Source of the DNA: CALGYY01 sp964585485
GTDB taxonomy: Bacteria; Bacteroidota; Bacteroidia; Bacteroidales; CAIWKO01
Length of the DNA: 64,000 bases
Assembly: GCA_964585485.1 (NCBI GenBank)
Contig: CAZPDS010000003.1
Coordinates: 22,548-86,547, forward strand
Direction: 5' to 3'
In this document: in pieces, positions 55,585 to 64,000 of the stretch
Numbering within the stretch: the first letter of the stretch is position 1
Layout of the letters: each line of letters opens with the position of its first letter
Made by a program: the position numbers and the translations under genes
Notes under the pieces: generated by a model
Database searches by the model: none
Told to the model about the DNA's origin: nothing
The model's input: only the letters and a program-made list of their open reading frames with translations

Positions 55585-56328
55585 ATGAAGAGAACGCTGA
55601 TAATTGTATGCACGCTGGCGCTGTTTGCTTCTTGCCGGGTCGTCAATCCCTCTGTGATGTTGCGTACGCCAGGGGATTACACATATGCCACCGCCAATGA
55701 CAGCATGGAGGATGAATATAAAATTGCACCGGACGACATTCTTAGTTTTCTGGTGCTGGCCAACAAAGGCGAGCGATTGGTGACGGGAATGATGGAGCAG
55801 GGTGTGCAAAACGCGCAAATGCAGGGGCAGGGTGCCCTGAGCTATGTGATTGAAAAAGACGGGACGGCCAAGCTACCCTTGCTGGGCGAAATTCATTTTG
55901 CAGGCATGAACCGCCGGGAAGCAGAAGCGCATCTGGAAAAATTATACGCTGCATACATCAACGATCCTTATGTAAAAATCACCCTGGACAACCGCCGGGT
56001 TTTTGTATTCCGTGGCGAGACCGCCTCGGTGATCAAACTGGAAAACCAGAACACAACGCTGTTCGAAGTCCTGGCACAAGCCGGGGGCACCAGCGACTCG
56101 AAGGCTCATCGTATTAAATTGATTCGGAAGAAAAACAACACAAATGAAGTTTATCAGATCAACTTATCCCGGGTAGAGAACATTAATCAGGGAAATATTG
56201 TTCTGCAATCGAACGATGTAATTTACATCACTCCGCGCGAGCGCACGGCCGAGCGCATTGTTGCTATTATTGCCCCTTACCTCTCCCTGCTGGCGACGGC
56301 GGTCGCGGTTATCGCACTTTTTAAATAA
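55585..56328 (+). CDS. Polysaccharide export outer-membrane lipoprotein (Wza-like)
   Basis: 247 aa from the ATG at 55585; lipobox LFASC (Cys17). The Poly_export (PES) motif region DEYKIAPDDILSF is at about residues 42-55 and is followed by a SLBB-type domain (about 130-215: VFVFRGETASVIKLENQN, VLAQAGGT). A C-terminal membrane helix (about 225-245) fits the Wza-type alpha-helical exit. The start 10 codons upstream would bury the lipoprotein signal. A leader of about 80 bases precedes it. wzc-like gene 5 bases downstream. Confidence 0.9.
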   Translation: MKRTLIIVCTLALFASCRVVNPSVMLRTPGDYTYATANDSMEDEYKIAPDDILSFLVLANKGERLVTGMMEQGVQNAQMQGQGALSYVIEKDGTAKLPLLGEIHFAGMNRREAEAHLEKLYAAYINDPYVKITLDNRRVFVFRGETASVIKLENQNTTLFEVLAQAGGTSDSKAHRIKLIRKKNNTNEVYQINLSRVENINQGNIVLQSNDVIYITPRERTAERIVAIIAPYLSLLATAVAVIALFK

Positions 56329-56333
56329 CGATT

Positions 56334-58781
56334 ATGGCGTTCCGAAAAATACCTCCCATTAACGATGAAATCGACCTGCGGCTGTTTCTGCACATTGCCC
56401 GAAAAAATCTGCTGTTTGTAACCCTCCTGCTGGTCATCGCACTTATCGGTGCATTTCTCTACTTACGCTACACCTATCCGCGCTTCGAAACCCAGGCGGT
56501 CATACAGTTAGACGTAAAAAACGAGGCCGACAAATACCTAAACGCGCTGAAGGAAGAAAACACCATTGAAGAAGGTGTGGCCAAGCGTGTTGAATTACTG
56601 CGCTCGCCGGTATTTCTGGCGCGGGCATTCTCGAAATTACCGCTGAACACCTCCTATTTTGTAAAAGGGACCATCCTGAACACAGAGATGTACAAGAGTT
56701 CCCCTTTTGAGGTCGTATACGTCATAAAAAATCCCTCGGTTTACAACCTCCCCTTTCACGTTCGTTTCAACGGAACCACCCATTATACCTTGACGTGGGA
56801 GCTTAACGGAACCGAGCACAGTGAGCAGTATCCCGTGGGTGAAAATGTTAGTTTACCCGAAATCGACCTTCGCGTTAACATACTAAACGAAGCCCGGATA
56901 CGGGAAGACCAGGCGCAGATCAACACGGAGAATTATTTTTTCACGGTGAACAATCCGGAAGAAATTGTGCCGGCCTACATGCCAGGCTTAAAAGTAAACG
57001 TACTGAACGAAGAAGCCAAAACCCTGCAGATTGTTTTCAACGACCGTCACCCGCAAAAAGCAAGTGATATTGTTAACACTATTGTAGAAGAATTCCGTAT
57101 TTACGATCTGGAGCGAAAAGCAGAGGGTGCCAATAACATCCTCAGCTACATTGACGATCAACTCCTGCTAATTTACGGGGAGCTATACGATTCTGAAATG
57201 CAGCTGGACAGTTTCCGTCGTGTCAATAAAATTGACACCTCCTACCTTAGTGATCCGGTGGATATAAAGGTACAGCTTGAGGAATACGAACGGCTTAAGC
57301 TATCGTACGATAACGACGAGGCCGTTCTGAGCTTATTGGATGCCGAGTTGCAGAAACCGGGCGACATAAACATCTATAAGTTAACGGCAATCATTGCCGG
57401 CAGCGAGTTTCAGGGCGCACTGTCGGCTATGTTGAATGAAATTCAGAACCTGCTGATACGCAAAGAACAATACTTGTACGAGGTAACCCCGGAAAATGCT
57501 CAGGTAACGGCCATCGACCACCAGATCAACATTCGGCGCAAATTGCTTCACGAAAGTATTAAATCGATCAAGGTAACCCTGGCACAGCGCCGCATGGAAG
57601 TTTCCCGTAAGCTAAACCTGGCGGGCAGCCAATACTACAACCGGAACGCAGGCTTCAGTCCGATCGAATTGAATAAGTTGCAGCGTTTATACAGTGTTAA
57701 TGAAAAGTACTACAACGAACTGATCCAGAAGCGCGCTGAATACAGCATTACCAAGGCGGGTCTGGTATCGGAAAATGTTGTTCTGGAGAAATCCCGGGCA
57801 CCTCAGGAACCGGTATCTCCCCGAAGTAAACTTATTTACCTGGCCTGCCTGCTGGCGGCCCTGGTCACGGGAATAGGCATCATCATCGGAAAATACTTGC
57901 TATACAATACCATTGTCAGTATCAGCGACATTCGCAAGTACACCGACGTATCCGGCCTGGGATTGGTTCCCCGCTACAACAAATCCATACCTGAATCGCA
58001 GATCATTGTGGATCGTGAGCCCCGATCGCTGATTGCCGAGGCACTACGATCAATCCGGACCAACCTGCAGTTTATTAACAACAGCCCGGGCAGCAAGGTC
58101 ATCGCGGTAACCTCAACGATTTCCGGGGAAGGCAAGACCTTCTTTGCCCTAAACCTGGCGGGTGTGATTGCTTTCTCGAATAAAAAAGTCATCATTATTG
58201 ATCTCGACCTCCGCAAGCCAAAAATCCACACCGGATTCGGTGTCAACAACCGGCACGGCATGTCGAACATTCTCAGCGGGCGCGAGATCATCGAAGACTG
58301 CATACAGAAAAGCACCCTGCCAAACCTGGATTTTATCACGGCAGGTGTCGTGCCGCCCAATCCTTCGGAGCTTATTATCGGGCCCAACATGGAAATTACG
58401 CTGAGTCGTTTGAAACAGATGTACGATTTTGTCATCATCGACAATCCGCCCATTGGCGTGGTCACCGATGGCATGAAGAGCCTGCAAATGGCGGATTACC
58501 CAATCTACGTCTTTAAATCAGGTTACAGCAAACGCTTTTACATAGAAAACCTGGAGCGATTGGTCACGGAAAGTCACATCAACCAGATTTCGTACGTTTT
58601 AAATGCTGTAGAATTGGGCGACATGGCCTATGGCAAATACAATTATTCGCGCGGTAAACAAGGGTACGGATACGGTTACGGTTATGGTTACGGTTATTAC
58701 GAAGAGGAAAGCAGCATGGTGAGCAAACATCCCTTTTTGAACAAAATTCTCATGGCGTTAAAATTTAAAAAGAAACAATAA
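56334..58781 (+). CDS. Polysaccharide co-polymerase with tyrosine autokinase domain (Wzc-like)
   Basis: 815 aa. Wzz-type domain with membrane helices at about 28-48 and 500-520 and a long periplasmic coiled-coil region between. Then a cytoplasmic BY-kinase domain with Walker A STISGEGKT near 597-602, Walker A' IIIDLDLRKPK near 620 and Walker B FVIIDNPPIG near 700. A tyrosine cluster (alternating Gly-Tyr, about residues 775-790, encoded by a GGTTAC/GGTTAT repeat at 58670-58700) is the usual autophosphorylation tail. Controls chain length and export with Wza. Its TAA overlaps the rfbC ATG by one base. Confidence 0.93.
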   Translation: MAFRKIPPINDEIDLRLFLHIARKNLLFVTLLLVIALIGAFLYLRYTYPRFETQAVIQLDVKNEADKYLNALKEENTIEEGVAKRVELLRSPVFLARAFSKLPLNTSYFVKGTILNTEMYKSSPFEVVYVIKNPSVYNLPFHVRFNGTTHYTLTWELNGTEHSEQYPVGENVSLPEIDLRVNILNEARIREDQAQINTENYFFTVNNPEEIVPAYMPGLKVNVLNEEAKTLQIVFNDRHPQKASDIVNTIVEEFRIYDLERKAEGANNILSYIDDQLLLIYGELYDSEMQLDSFRRVNKIDTSYLSDPVDIKVQLEEYERLKLSYDNDEAVLSLLDAELQKPGDINIYKLTAIIAGSEFQGALSAMLNEIQNLLIRKEQYLYEVTPENAQVTAIDHQINIRRKLLHESIKSIKVTLAQRRMEVSRKLNLAGSQYYNRNAGFSPIELNKLQRLYSVNEKYYNELIQKRAEYSITKAGLVSENVVLEKSRAPQEPVSPRSKLIYLACLLAALVTGIGIIIGKYLLYNTIVSISDIRKYTDVSGLGLVPRYNKSIPESQIIVDREPRSLIAEALRSIRTNLQFINNSPGSKVIAVTSTISGEGKTFFALNLAGVIAFSNKKVIIIDLDLRKPKIHTGFGVNNRHGMSNILSGREIIEDCIQKSTLPNLDFITAGVVPPNPSELIIGPNMEITLSRLKQMYDFVIIDNPPIGVVTDGMKSLQMADYPIYVFKSGYSKRFYIENLERLVTESHINQISYVLNAVELGDMAYGKYNYSRGKQGYGYGYGYGYGYYEEESSMVSKHPFLNKILMALKFKKKQ

Positions 58782-59329
58782 TGGAGTTAATTTCCACCTC
58801 AATTCCCGAGGTAAAGGTGATTAAGCCCACGGTTTATGAAGACGGTCGGGGCTATTTTTACGAAACCTTCAGGAAAGACCTGTTGATGGCCCTGGGTATT
58901 GAAGCCGATTTTGTGCAGGACAATCAATCCATGTCGGGCAAGCACATTCTTCGGGGCCTGCACTTCCAGCAGCCACCGCATGCGCAGGGCAAACTCGTGC
59001 GCGTGATCCTTGGTGCCGTGCTGGACGTTGCGGTCGACATCCGTAAAAACGCGCCCACATACGGACAATGGGTTGCGCAGCGGCTCGACGAGGACAACAA
59101 ACTAATGATGTGGGTTCCGGAAGGCTTTGCGCATGGATTTTTAACGCTGGAAGAAAACACCGTTTTTTCGTACAAATGCACCGGCTATTATAACAAGGCG
59201 GCGGAAGGATCCATCCGATGGAACGACCCGGACCTGAACATTGACTGGGGTGTTGAGAACCCTCAACTTTCTGAAAAAGACGAGTTGGCACCAAAATTTT
59301 GCGAGCTGAAATCTTTGTTTAGCTGGTAA
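58781..59329 (+). CDS. rfbC: dTDP-4-dehydrorhamnose 3,5-epimerase
   Basis: 182 aa, full-length cupin. Substrate and catalytic blocks: FVQDNQSMSGKHILRGLHFQ (active-site His in GLHF), DVAVDIRKNAPTYG and WVPEGFAHGFLTL, with the proton-shuttling Tyr in FSYKCTGYY. It makes dTDP-4-keto-L-rhamnose for polysaccharide synthesis; the other rml genes (A, B, D) are not in the window. Translationally coupled to the kinase gene. Confidence 0.94.
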   Translation: MELISTSIPEVKVIKPTVYEDGRGYFYETFRKDLLMALGIEADFVQDNQSMSGKHILRGLHFQQPPHAQGKLVRVILGAVLDVAVDIRKNAPTYGQWVAQRLDEDNKLMMWVPEGFAHGFLTLEENTVFSYKCTGYYNKAAEGSIRWNDPDLNIDWGVENPQLSEKDELAPKFCELKSLFSW

Positions 59330-59345
59330 ATTTTTTGTACTTTTG
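59315..59345 (+). promoter_or_regulatory. Promoter of the WecA/MraY-like gene (TTG-N20-TACTTTTG)
   Basis: TTG at 59315-59317 (inside the end of rfbC) and TACTTTTG at 59338-59345. It shows that the frame beginning at the TTG at 59335 cannot be the start. Confidence 0.6.
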
Positions 59346-59364
59346 CGCCCTAAAATATTTTTAC

Positions 59365-60438
59365 TTGCCAGAGACCTCGTCATACCTGCCTATTGCGCTG
59401 ATTTCATTCTTTTTAGCCGCATTTCTGTTTTCACTTCTGATCAATGGTTTGTTTGTAAAGTTCTCCAAAACGCTGGGAATCCGCAATCATCCTGAAACGC
59501 AGATTCGGTGGAGCAACAGCAGCAAGCCCTCGCTCGGGGGGATCAGCTTCTATATTATTTTTCTTCTTTCCCTCGCGGCCGGATCCTTCATTTATCAACA
59601 GAGTGAAAATTTCCGCAACATCACCCTTTTAGGATTGGTTGCTTCGGCCTCCCTGGCTTTTCTGATGGGCTTATTCGACGATGCCTACAACACCAAAGTC
59701 TGGCTCAAATTGCTCACTCAGATTTCCTGTGGAGCGATCCTGGTATCGACCGGCTCAAGCATTCAGCTGTTCGGCGATGCCTGGTTAAACGATATTCTTA
59801 CCGTGCTTTGGGTGATTGCCATGATGAACTCGGTGAATATGCTCGACAACATGGATGGAATTACCAGTATCATTTCGCTGTTCACTTTTATCCCGCTCAC
59901 CTGCATCTTGTTAACGAGCGGTTTTTTCACCTCTCCCTACCTGCTGACGTTAATTGGATTAATGGCAGCGCTGGCGGGCTTTCTATTCTTCAATTGGCAT
60001 CCTTCAAAATTATATATGGGTGACACCGGCAGTCAGTTTTTGGGCCTGGTACTCGCTTTTTTTGGTGTGCAGTTTTTATGGAACGCCCCGTTGGGCGATG
60101 CGCTGCTGCCCGCTGGTCAGCGGCTACTGTTAGTTCTTACCATTTTTGCTTTACCGATTACCGACACCACCACCGTGGTGATCAAGCGCCTGATGCGGAA
60201 AACTTCACCGTTTGTGGGCGGCAAGGATCACACCACACACCACTTATCCTACCTTGGCCTGAATGACGCCTGGGTAGCCATCATTTTTGCTTTAATCTCC
60301 CTGGGTTCGGCCAGTCTGGTACTAATGATTTATTACCTGCCCGTCTGGCACACCTTTTACAACCTTATGTTTGGCACCTGGTTTCTGGCCGTATTCGTTA
60401 CGCTCTTTATCATTGCCAACCGAAACACAAAACTCTAA
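59365..60438 (+). CDS. WecA/MraY-family undecaprenyl-phosphate sugar-1-phosphate transferase
   Basis: About 357 aa with ten to eleven membrane helices. Family motifs: SLGGISFY near the start, the metal-binding GLFDDAYN, SVNMLDNMDGI and the HxP-type GGKDHTTHHLSYLGL loop. It loads a HexNAc-1-phosphate or similar sugar onto undecaprenyl phosphate and so starts a surface polymer. There is no suitable ATG; a promoter at 59315-59345 lies just upstream, so I place the start at the TTG at 59365 (then MPETSSYLPIALI). Confidence 0.88.
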   Translation: MPETSSYLPIALISFFLAAFLFSLLINGLFVKFSKTLGIRNHPETQIRWSNSSKPSLGGISFYIIFLLSLAAGSFIYQQSENFRNITLLGLVASASLAFLMGLFDDAYNTKVWLKLLTQISCGAILVSTGSSIQLFGDAWLNDILTVLWVIAMMNSVNMLDNMDGITSIISLFTFIPLTCILLTSGFFTSPYLLTLIGLMAALAGFLFFNWHPSKLYMGDTGSQFLGLVLAFFGVQFLWNAPLGDALLPAGQRLLLVLTIFALPITDTTTVVIKRLMRKTSPFVGGKDHTTHHLSYLGLNDAWVAIIFALISLGSASLVLMIYYLPVWHTFYNLMFGTWFLAVFVTLFIIANRNTKL

Positions 60439-60453
60439 TTTACGTCCTCTTTT

Positions 60454-61455
60454 ATGAAAAAATTCCTGACGATTCTCCCCGTCGTTTTATTGATTGCGGC
60501 TATTACGGTGCTGTCGGCATTTACCTTCAGCGGTATTAGCACAAGCGACGATCTGGTGTACCGTGAGGCCTTCCGTCGCAATTATAAAATGTTCACCGTG
60601 GAGATGCCCGCCCATCTTGATTTTGCTGGAGAGCCGATTCCGTTGGACAAATATTATGTTCGCGAAAGCTTCGATAAAGAATTGCATGTAAATGCCTACT
60701 GGCACTCCAGTACCGTATTGATGATGAAACGCGCCAATCGTTGGCGCCCGGTGATAGAGCCAATACTAAAAAAGAACAACATCCCGGCCGATTTTTTCTA
60801 TCTCTGCCTGATCGAAAGCGGCATGGAAAACGTGGTTTCCCCGGCGGGCGCCGCCGGCTTCTGGCAGATCATGAAAAGCCCGGCCCAGGCTTACGGTCTG
60901 GAGATAAGTTCGGAAGTTGATGAGCGGTACAATGTTGAAAAAGCCACAGAAGCGGCCTGTCGCATCTTACGCGATGCCTATGAAAAATTTCATAGCTGGT
61001 CCCTGGCGGCCGTGTCCTACAATATGGGCATGGGCGGCCTGGAACGTGCGCTGAACACGCAGCGTACGCGGAACTTTTACGATTTGCAATTGAACCGGGA
61101 AACCATCCGATATATGTACCGCATTGTGGCCATAAAAACCATCTTCGAGCATCCTGTTTCCTATGGATTTTATATTCGTATACGTGATTTGTACCCGCAT
61201 ATTCCAACCGAACCTTTCATCACTGACAGCACCATTCCTGACTTCGGGAAATTCTGTCAGGATAAAAACATCTCCTATCGTGTACTGAAAGAAATGAATC
61301 CCTGGATACTGACCAACAGTTTACTGAACAAGGAACGAAAAAGTTATAAAATTCAACTGCCGAAAGACGGCGTTGTTTCGGTGGATAAACTTTTGGAAGA
61401 CCTCTCCGAGCCGGATCAGCTTTTCAATGACACCCTTCATGTGCGCGACATCTGA
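60454..61455 (+). CDS. Lytic transglycosylase (SLT/MltD-like)
   Basis: 333 aa. Signal or anchor segment (about 4-25), then a lysozyme-like SLT domain with the catalytic Glu121 in LIESGM, the AAGFWQIMK block and VSYNMGMGG. It cleaves peptidoglycan to 1,6-anhydromuropeptides. The C-terminal part (about 270-333) has a single LysM-like stretch (YRVLKEMNPWI ... YKIQLP). Downstream of the lipid-carrier transferase by 15 bases; may open the wall for polymer export or simply be co-located. Confidence 0.88.
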   Translation: MKKFLTILPVVLLIAAITVLSAFTFSGISTSDDLVYREAFRRNYKMFTVEMPAHLDFAGEPIPLDKYYVRESFDKELHVNAYWHSSTVLMMKRANRWRPVIEPILKKNNIPADFFYLCLIESGMENVVSPAGAAGFWQIMKSPAQAYGLEISSEVDERYNVEKATEAACRILRDAYEKFHSWSLAAVSYNMGMGGLERALNTQRTRNFYDLQLNRETIRYMYRIVAIKTIFEHPVSYGFYIRIRDLYPHIPTEPFITDSTIPDFGKFCQDKNISYRVLKEMNPWILTNSLLNKERKSYKIQLPKDGVVSVDKLLEDLSEPDQLFNDTLHVRDI

Positions 61456-64000
61456 CAAAAATATCGACCTTCATCTGCAGGCTGTGTGTGCGGAAAACCC
61501 GCTTGCTTCCGGGGACGAAGGCATGCCGGAAGACAACGATCGCTGGCTTCGGGTCTATGGTGCTCGTGTTCACAATTTACACAACGTCGACGTGGATATG
61601 CCCCGCAACCAGCTGGTCGTTATTACAGGTCTCAGCGGCAGCGGGAAATCCTCCCTGGCGTTCGACACCATTTATGCCGAAGGCCAGCGCCGGTATATGG
61701 AAACCTTTAGTCACTACGCACGGCACTTCATTGGCCATATAGAACGTCCGGACGTTGACAAGATCACCGGGCTCAGTCCGGTCATTTCCATCGAACAGAA
61801 ATCCACCAACCGGAATCCCCGGTCAACGGTAGGAACGGTGACGGAAATTTATGATTTTCTGCGCCTGTTATACGCACGGGTAGCCGACGCGTTCTCACCC
61901 ACGGGCCAACGCATGGTTAAGTACACCCAGGCGCAAACCACCGAACTCATTCTGTCGCATTACCGTGACCGTTATATTGTTTTGCTTTCGCCGAAAATCA
62001 AGGGACGTAAGGGTCACTACCGTGAGGTCTTCGAGCAGATCCGTAAATTAGGCTTTGTGAAAGCCCGCATCGATGGCACTATCCGCGACCTAAGCCCTTC
62101 GCTGCAGGTTGACCGGTACAAAACCCACGATATTGAAATCGTGGTGGACCGGATCAGGGTAACGCCCGAACATGAACAGCGGCTGATTTCCTCTCTCCAA
62201 ACCGCCATGCAGCATGGCAAAGGCAATATGATGGTGCTTGACGAAGGCAGCGGTGAAATACGACATTTCAGCCGCAACCTGATGTGCCCCGACACCGGGG
62301 TTTCGTACGAAGAACCAGAGCCCAACACCTTTTCCTTCAATTCCCCTTACGGGGCCTGCCCCCGCTGCAGCGGTCTGGGAACCGTTCTGGAAGCCGATCT
62401 TAAAAAAATCATCCCGGATCCACGCAAATCCATCAAGGAAGGAGCGTTGAGCCCCTTGGGCCCAGCCAAAAACAGTTGGATATTTTACCAGTTGGAAGCC
62501 ATTGGTCAGCGCTACGGATTCACTTTGAGCACACCGGTGGAAGACATTCCCGAGGAAGCCATGAACACCATCCTCTATGGTTCTAATGAAGTCTTTCATG
62601 TAAAAAATGACTACATCGGGGTTACCTCAAACTACGCCCTGAATTTTGAAGGCATCGTAAACTTCATCCTGAACCAAAACCAGGAGGCGACTTCCTCAAG
62701 TATAAAAAAATGGTCGGGCAGTTTCATGAACCGATCAATTTGTCCGGAATGTAACGGGAAAAGACTCAAAAGAGATGCGCTTCAATTTAAGATCGGCGGA
62801 CTATCGATCGCCGATATGGCTGAAATGGACCTCACGTCGCTTGACGCATGGTTTGCCCAGGCGGATCAGGTGCTGGAAGCCCGCAATCTGAAAATTGGCT
62901 ATGAAATCATGCGCGAAATCCGCTCTCGCATTCAGTTCCTGCTGGATGTTGGTCTGGATTACCTTTGCCTGAACCGGCCGGCTGCCAGTCTTTCCGGCGG
63001 CGAAGCCCAACGCATTCGTCTGGCCACACAGATCAGTTCACAATTAGTGAACGTTCTCTATATTTTAGACGAGCCCAGCATCGGACTTCATCAGCGCGAC
63101 AACACGCGGCTGATCAATGCCCTCAAGGAACTGCGCGATCTGGGCAACACGGTTATCGTTGTTGAGCACGACCGGGAAATGATAGAATCGGCAGATTATG
63201 TAGTGGATATCGGCCCGGGCGGAGGTGTCAACGGCGGGCACATCATGGCGGCAGGAACACCATCAGAAATCATGAAGTGTTCATCGCTGACAGCGCAATA
63301 TCTCTCCGGGCAGCGTCGTATTGAAATGCCCCGCTCGCTGAGGCCGGGCAACGGGAAAAGCCTTGTGCTGAAAGGAGCCCGCGGGCATAATCTGAAAAAC
63401 CTGGACGTACGTTTTCCCCTGGGAAAATTTATCTGTGTTACCGGGGTCTCGGGTAGCGGGAAGTCGTCCCTTATCAACCAAACGCTTTACCCCATCCTGA
63501 GCCGGGAATTGTACAGAAGCGAAACGCAACCTCTTCCCTACACCAGCATCGAAGGTTTGAAATACATCGACAAGGTCATCGAGATTGATCAGTCGCCCAT
63601 CGGCAAAACACCGCGCTCCAACCCCGCCACCTACACGGGCGTATTCGATGATATCCGCAAAATATTTGCGGCCCTGCCCGAAAGCAAAGCACGCGCCTAT
63701 CTGCCCGGCCGTTTTTCGTTTAATGTGAAAGGTGGCCGCTGTGAAACATGCGGCGGCGCCGGGATGAAGGTCATCGAAATGAATTTCCTTCCCGACGTTC
63801 ACGTGCATTGCGAGGCCTGCATGGGCCAGCGGTACAACCGCGAAACCCTGGAGGTCCGCTTCAAGGGGAAATCCATCAATGATGTGCTGAACATGAGCAT
63901 TGATCAAGCCTTGGAGTTTTTTGAAAACATACCTGCCATTGTTCAGAAAATACGGGCACTCCATGTTGTTGGCCTTGGGTACATTACCCTCGGGCAACAG
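61439..64000 (+). CDS. uvrA: UvrABC excision repair ATPase subunit A (partial at window end)
   Basis: Open from an ATG at 61439 to the window end (854 codons; about 90 more residues expected). It has two ABC ATPase halves: Walker A GLSGSGKSS (first) and GVSGSGKSS (second), signature LSGGEAQRIRLA, and LYILDEPSIGLHQ. Zinc fingers are visible as CPRCSGLG with CPEC, and CETCGGAG with CEACMGQ. It finds DNA damage in nucleotide excision repair. The start at 61439 overlaps the transglycosylase end by 17 bases; an ATG at 61523 is the alternative. The region FSPTGQRMVKYT lacks the N-terminal CxxC seen in E. coli UvrA, as in other Bacteroidota copies. Confidence 0.95.
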   Translation, partial: MCATSDKNIDLHLQAVCAENPLASGDEGMPEDNDRWLRVYGARVHNLHNVDVDMPRNQLVVITGLSGSGKSSLAFDTIYAEGQRRYMETFSHYARHFIGHIERPDVDKITGLSPVISIEQKSTNRNPRSTVGTVTEIYDFLRLLYARVADAFSPTGQRMVKYTQAQTTELILSHYRDRYIVLLSPKIKGRKGHYREVFEQIRKLGFVKARIDGTIRDLSPSLQVDRYKTHDIEIVVDRIRVTPEHEQRLISSLQTAMQHGKGNMMVLDEGSGEIRHFSRNLMCPDTGVSYEEPEPNTFSFNSPYGACPRCSGLGTVLEADLKKIIPDPRKSIKEGALSPLGPAKNSWIFYQLEAIGQRYGFTLSTPVEDIPEEAMNTILYGSNEVFHVKNDYIGVTSNYALNFEGIVNFILNQNQEATSSSIKKWSGSFMNRSICPECNGKRLKRDALQFKIGGLSIADMAEMDLTSLDAWFAQADQVLEARNLKIGYEIMREIRSRIQFLLDVGLDYLCLNRPAASLSGGEAQRIRLATQISSQLVNVLYILDEPSIGLHQRDNTRLINALKELRDLGNTVIVVEHDREMIESADYVVDIGPGGGVNGGHIMAAGTPSEIMKCSSLTAQYLSGQRRIEMPRSLRPGNGKSLVLKGARGHNLKNLDVRFPLGKFICVTGVSGSGKSSLINQTLYPILSRELYRSETQPLPYTSIEGLKYIDKVIEIDQSPIGKTPRSNPATYTGVFDDIRKIFAALPESKARAYLPGRFSFNVKGGRCETCGGAGMKVIEMNFLPDVHVHCEACMGQRYNRETLEVRFKGKSINDVLNMSIDQALEFFENIPAIVQKIRALHVVGLGYITLGQQ

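Noticed and set aside
1..64000. CRISPR array, prophage, integrase, transposase or restriction system
   Set aside because: I saw no regular spaced repeats and no mobile-element or defence gene on either strand; gene content and composition look chromosomal throughout.

Overview
The window reads as a chromosomal segment of a member of the Bacteroidota. Evidence: about 17 promoters of the phylum-specific type (a -7 element TAnnTTTG, some with TTG about 19-20 bases upstream), type IX secretion signals (a CHU_C C-terminal domain and a type A sorting domain), a PorE-like OmpA protein, a stand-alone GldM-like domain, a TonB-dependent receptor followed by a DUF4249 lipoprotein, a fused secDF gene, and BlaI/M56-TonB and ExbB/ExbD loci of the form usual in this phylum. 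The order cannot be fixed from the sequence. Three 10-N gaps, each lying inside a conserved gene and flanked by duplicated, folded-back or foreign sequence, point to a scaffolded draft or metagenome assembly.

Layout. 1-4613 (-): alpha-2-macroglobulin-like protein with thioester motif, cut by a gap and running off the left edge. 4780-10217: EEP-family phosphohydrolase, hemW (-), yidC, EamA transporter. 10375-16191: secDF and a PorE-like OmpA protein with an unexpected retropepsin-like C-terminus. 16263-20278 (+): purM-prfA-pyrF and a YwqK-like secreted protein. 20319-23783 (-): CHU_C adhesin-like protein, tRNA-Pro(GGG), GldM-like domain protein, lipB. 23862-28123: lysS, ilvE, and a DUF389 membrane protein (-). 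28374-34972 (+): TonB-dependent receptor, DUF4249 lipoprotein, trxB, subtilase, outer-membrane protein. 35097-38499: B12-type radical SAM protein, type A T9SS cargo (-), a small basic secreted protein. 38712-40315 (+): BlaI-type repressor and M56 peptidase with TonB domain. 40388-47075: tRNA(CAT) (-), HAD phosphatase, dusB (-), CPBP protease, exbB-orf-exbD-exbD (-), phoH. 47078-55430: M28/glutaminyl-cyclase-like lipoprotein (-), then valS-lpdA-asnB-glycosyltransferase (+). 55585-64000 (+): exopolysaccharide export (Wza-like, Wzc-like), rfbC, WecA/MraY-like transferase, lytic transglycosylase, and uvrA running off the right edge.

How the genes work together. Envelope biogenesis dominates: YidC and SecDF handle inner-membrane insertion and Sec export; PorE-like, GldM-like, CHU_C and type A proteins belong to or use the T9SS; ExbB/ExbD would energise TonB-dependent receptors such as the one at 28374; and 52349-60438 forms a surface-polysaccharide locus (amidotransferase, glycosyltransferase, export channel, co-polymerase kinase, rhamnose-precursor epimerase, lipid-carrier transferase). 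Housekeeping genes (purM, prfA, pyrF, lipB, lysS, ilvE, trxB, dusB, valS, lpdA, uvrA) lie between them. I see no CRISPR array, prophage, insertion sequence or defence island. The most distinctive observations are the retropepsin-like domain on the PorE-like protein, a phased four-half-site operator in the BlaI promoter, the stand-alone GldM-like protein, and a small basic secreted protein behind a long 5' hairpin.
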